From the NCBI RefSeq assembly GCF_029227915.1, contig NC_079882.1:23193001-23257000 (forward strand): a stretch of DNA of 64,000 nucleotides, given 5' to 3'. The notes beneath the pieces were generated by a model. The model made no database searches and had not been told where the DNA came from. It worked only from the letters and a program-made list of their open reading frames with translations. The DNA comes from Hydractinia symbiolongicarpus. Lineage: Eukaryota; Cnidaria; Hydrozoa; Anthoathecata; Hydractiniidae. Below, one piece after another: positions 63,384 through 64,000 of the stretch (positions are counted from its first letter, which is position 1; the number at the start of each line of letters is the position of its first letter). A program made the position numbers and the translations under genes.

Positions 63384-64000
63384 AAATAATTGCATCACAT
63401 AGCCTTCAGGTTGCAAAGTTTTTCCACATCTAGGTTTGCAGAAACTGTTAAAGATACTATGATTCTTGTTTGTTTAAAAATAATTTTTCGCAAATGATTT
63501 TTCAAGTATATTTTTTTAAATATAAGTTCTAATGAAATGATGTCAAAATTATAGGTATAGGCTTTGCCACAAGTTATAAATTCGAAACTCTATTTTGAAC
63601 CTCAATTGACATGGTTAAATAATAAAATAATCTATTGATCAAAAGATGAGCTCAAACTGAAATATTCCTGTTGCAATTTTGTTCCTATTTTTTATTGATT
63701 TGTGGACTGGTTATTATCATGCGTTTTATGACTTGTAAAAAAATACATTTCATTTACAATGAACTGATATTTGACCTTTGATGATGTAGAACAGGGCTTA
63801 CACTTATTACCAAAATAATGTATACCTACAAACATACCCCATGCTTGTTTGATAACTTATTTCAAAAATGTTTTCAGACATAAAGAACCTGTGCAATTGC
63901 AAAAATATTTTTTTAAACAAGCTATCCTATTTGTTGTAATAGATAGCCTTAAATGTTGATCAAAATGATGAGTAAAATCATACCCATTTACGAATGGTTA
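63384..64000. other. RECQL5 intron running to the window edge
   Basis: AT-rich intron sequence. The last 17 bases may be the 3' end of the preceding exon (Thr-Ile-Arg-Lys-Trp then GTATGA on the minus strand), too short to confirm. Confidence 0.4.

Overview
This is a eukaryotic, AT-rich, intron-rich window with many transposons. Three multi-exon protein genes can be rebuilt with consistent GT-AG splice phases. They encode a C2H2 zinc-finger protein (plus strand), a PH-RhoGAP-coiled-coil protein of the ARHGAP22/24/25 group (minus strand) and the RECQL5 helicase (minus strand). Gene content, small exons, Copia/LINE/Tc1-mariner/Helitron-like repeats and splice acceptors lying directly before start codons suggest an invertebrate animal, most likely a cnidarian (possibly hydrozoan). 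Species assignment is inference.

Layout: 2-748 holds the last exon of a PHD-finger (KDM5-like) gene. 1957-3266 is a block of mobile elements (Helitron-like tandem units, LINE 3' end, foldback element). 3727-9966 is a four-exon zinc-finger gene; its 3 kb first intron carries a cut-and-paste transposon with unusual tandem-repeat ends, and a LINE fragment sits inside that transposon. 11211-11914 holds the last two exons of a small cysteine-rich, probably secreted protein. 12846-14369 is a cluster of one MITE family. 16088-31397 is a complete 14-exon RhoGAP gene whose intron 2 carries a decayed Copia element split by a LINE. 32033-33522 is a mariner element directly 3' of a membrane-protein terminal exon (33530-33676). 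34-53 kb is mostly non-coding, with MITEs, a tRNA-derived SINE, long perfect hairpins and two more cysteine-rich peptide exons (40748-40998 and 53164-53460). 54256-63316 is the 3' 16 exons of RECQL5, which runs off the right edge.

The gene functions are unrelated to each other: chromatin reading, transcription factor, Rho-GTPase control, and DNA helicase/RNA polymerase II control. The most unusual protein-level signal is the three scattered small cysteine-rich reading frames. Two share the mirror-symmetric spacing C-x3-C-x6-C-x(12/15)-C-x6-C-x3-C; the third keeps only the inner four cysteines (x6, x14, x6). The most unusual DNA-level signals are the transposon with minisatellite-like terminal inverted repeats, head-to-tail Helitron-like units joined exactly at CTAG/TC, and MITEs of one family nested in each other. 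All exon models come from reading splice sites and homology by eye, without RNA evidence.
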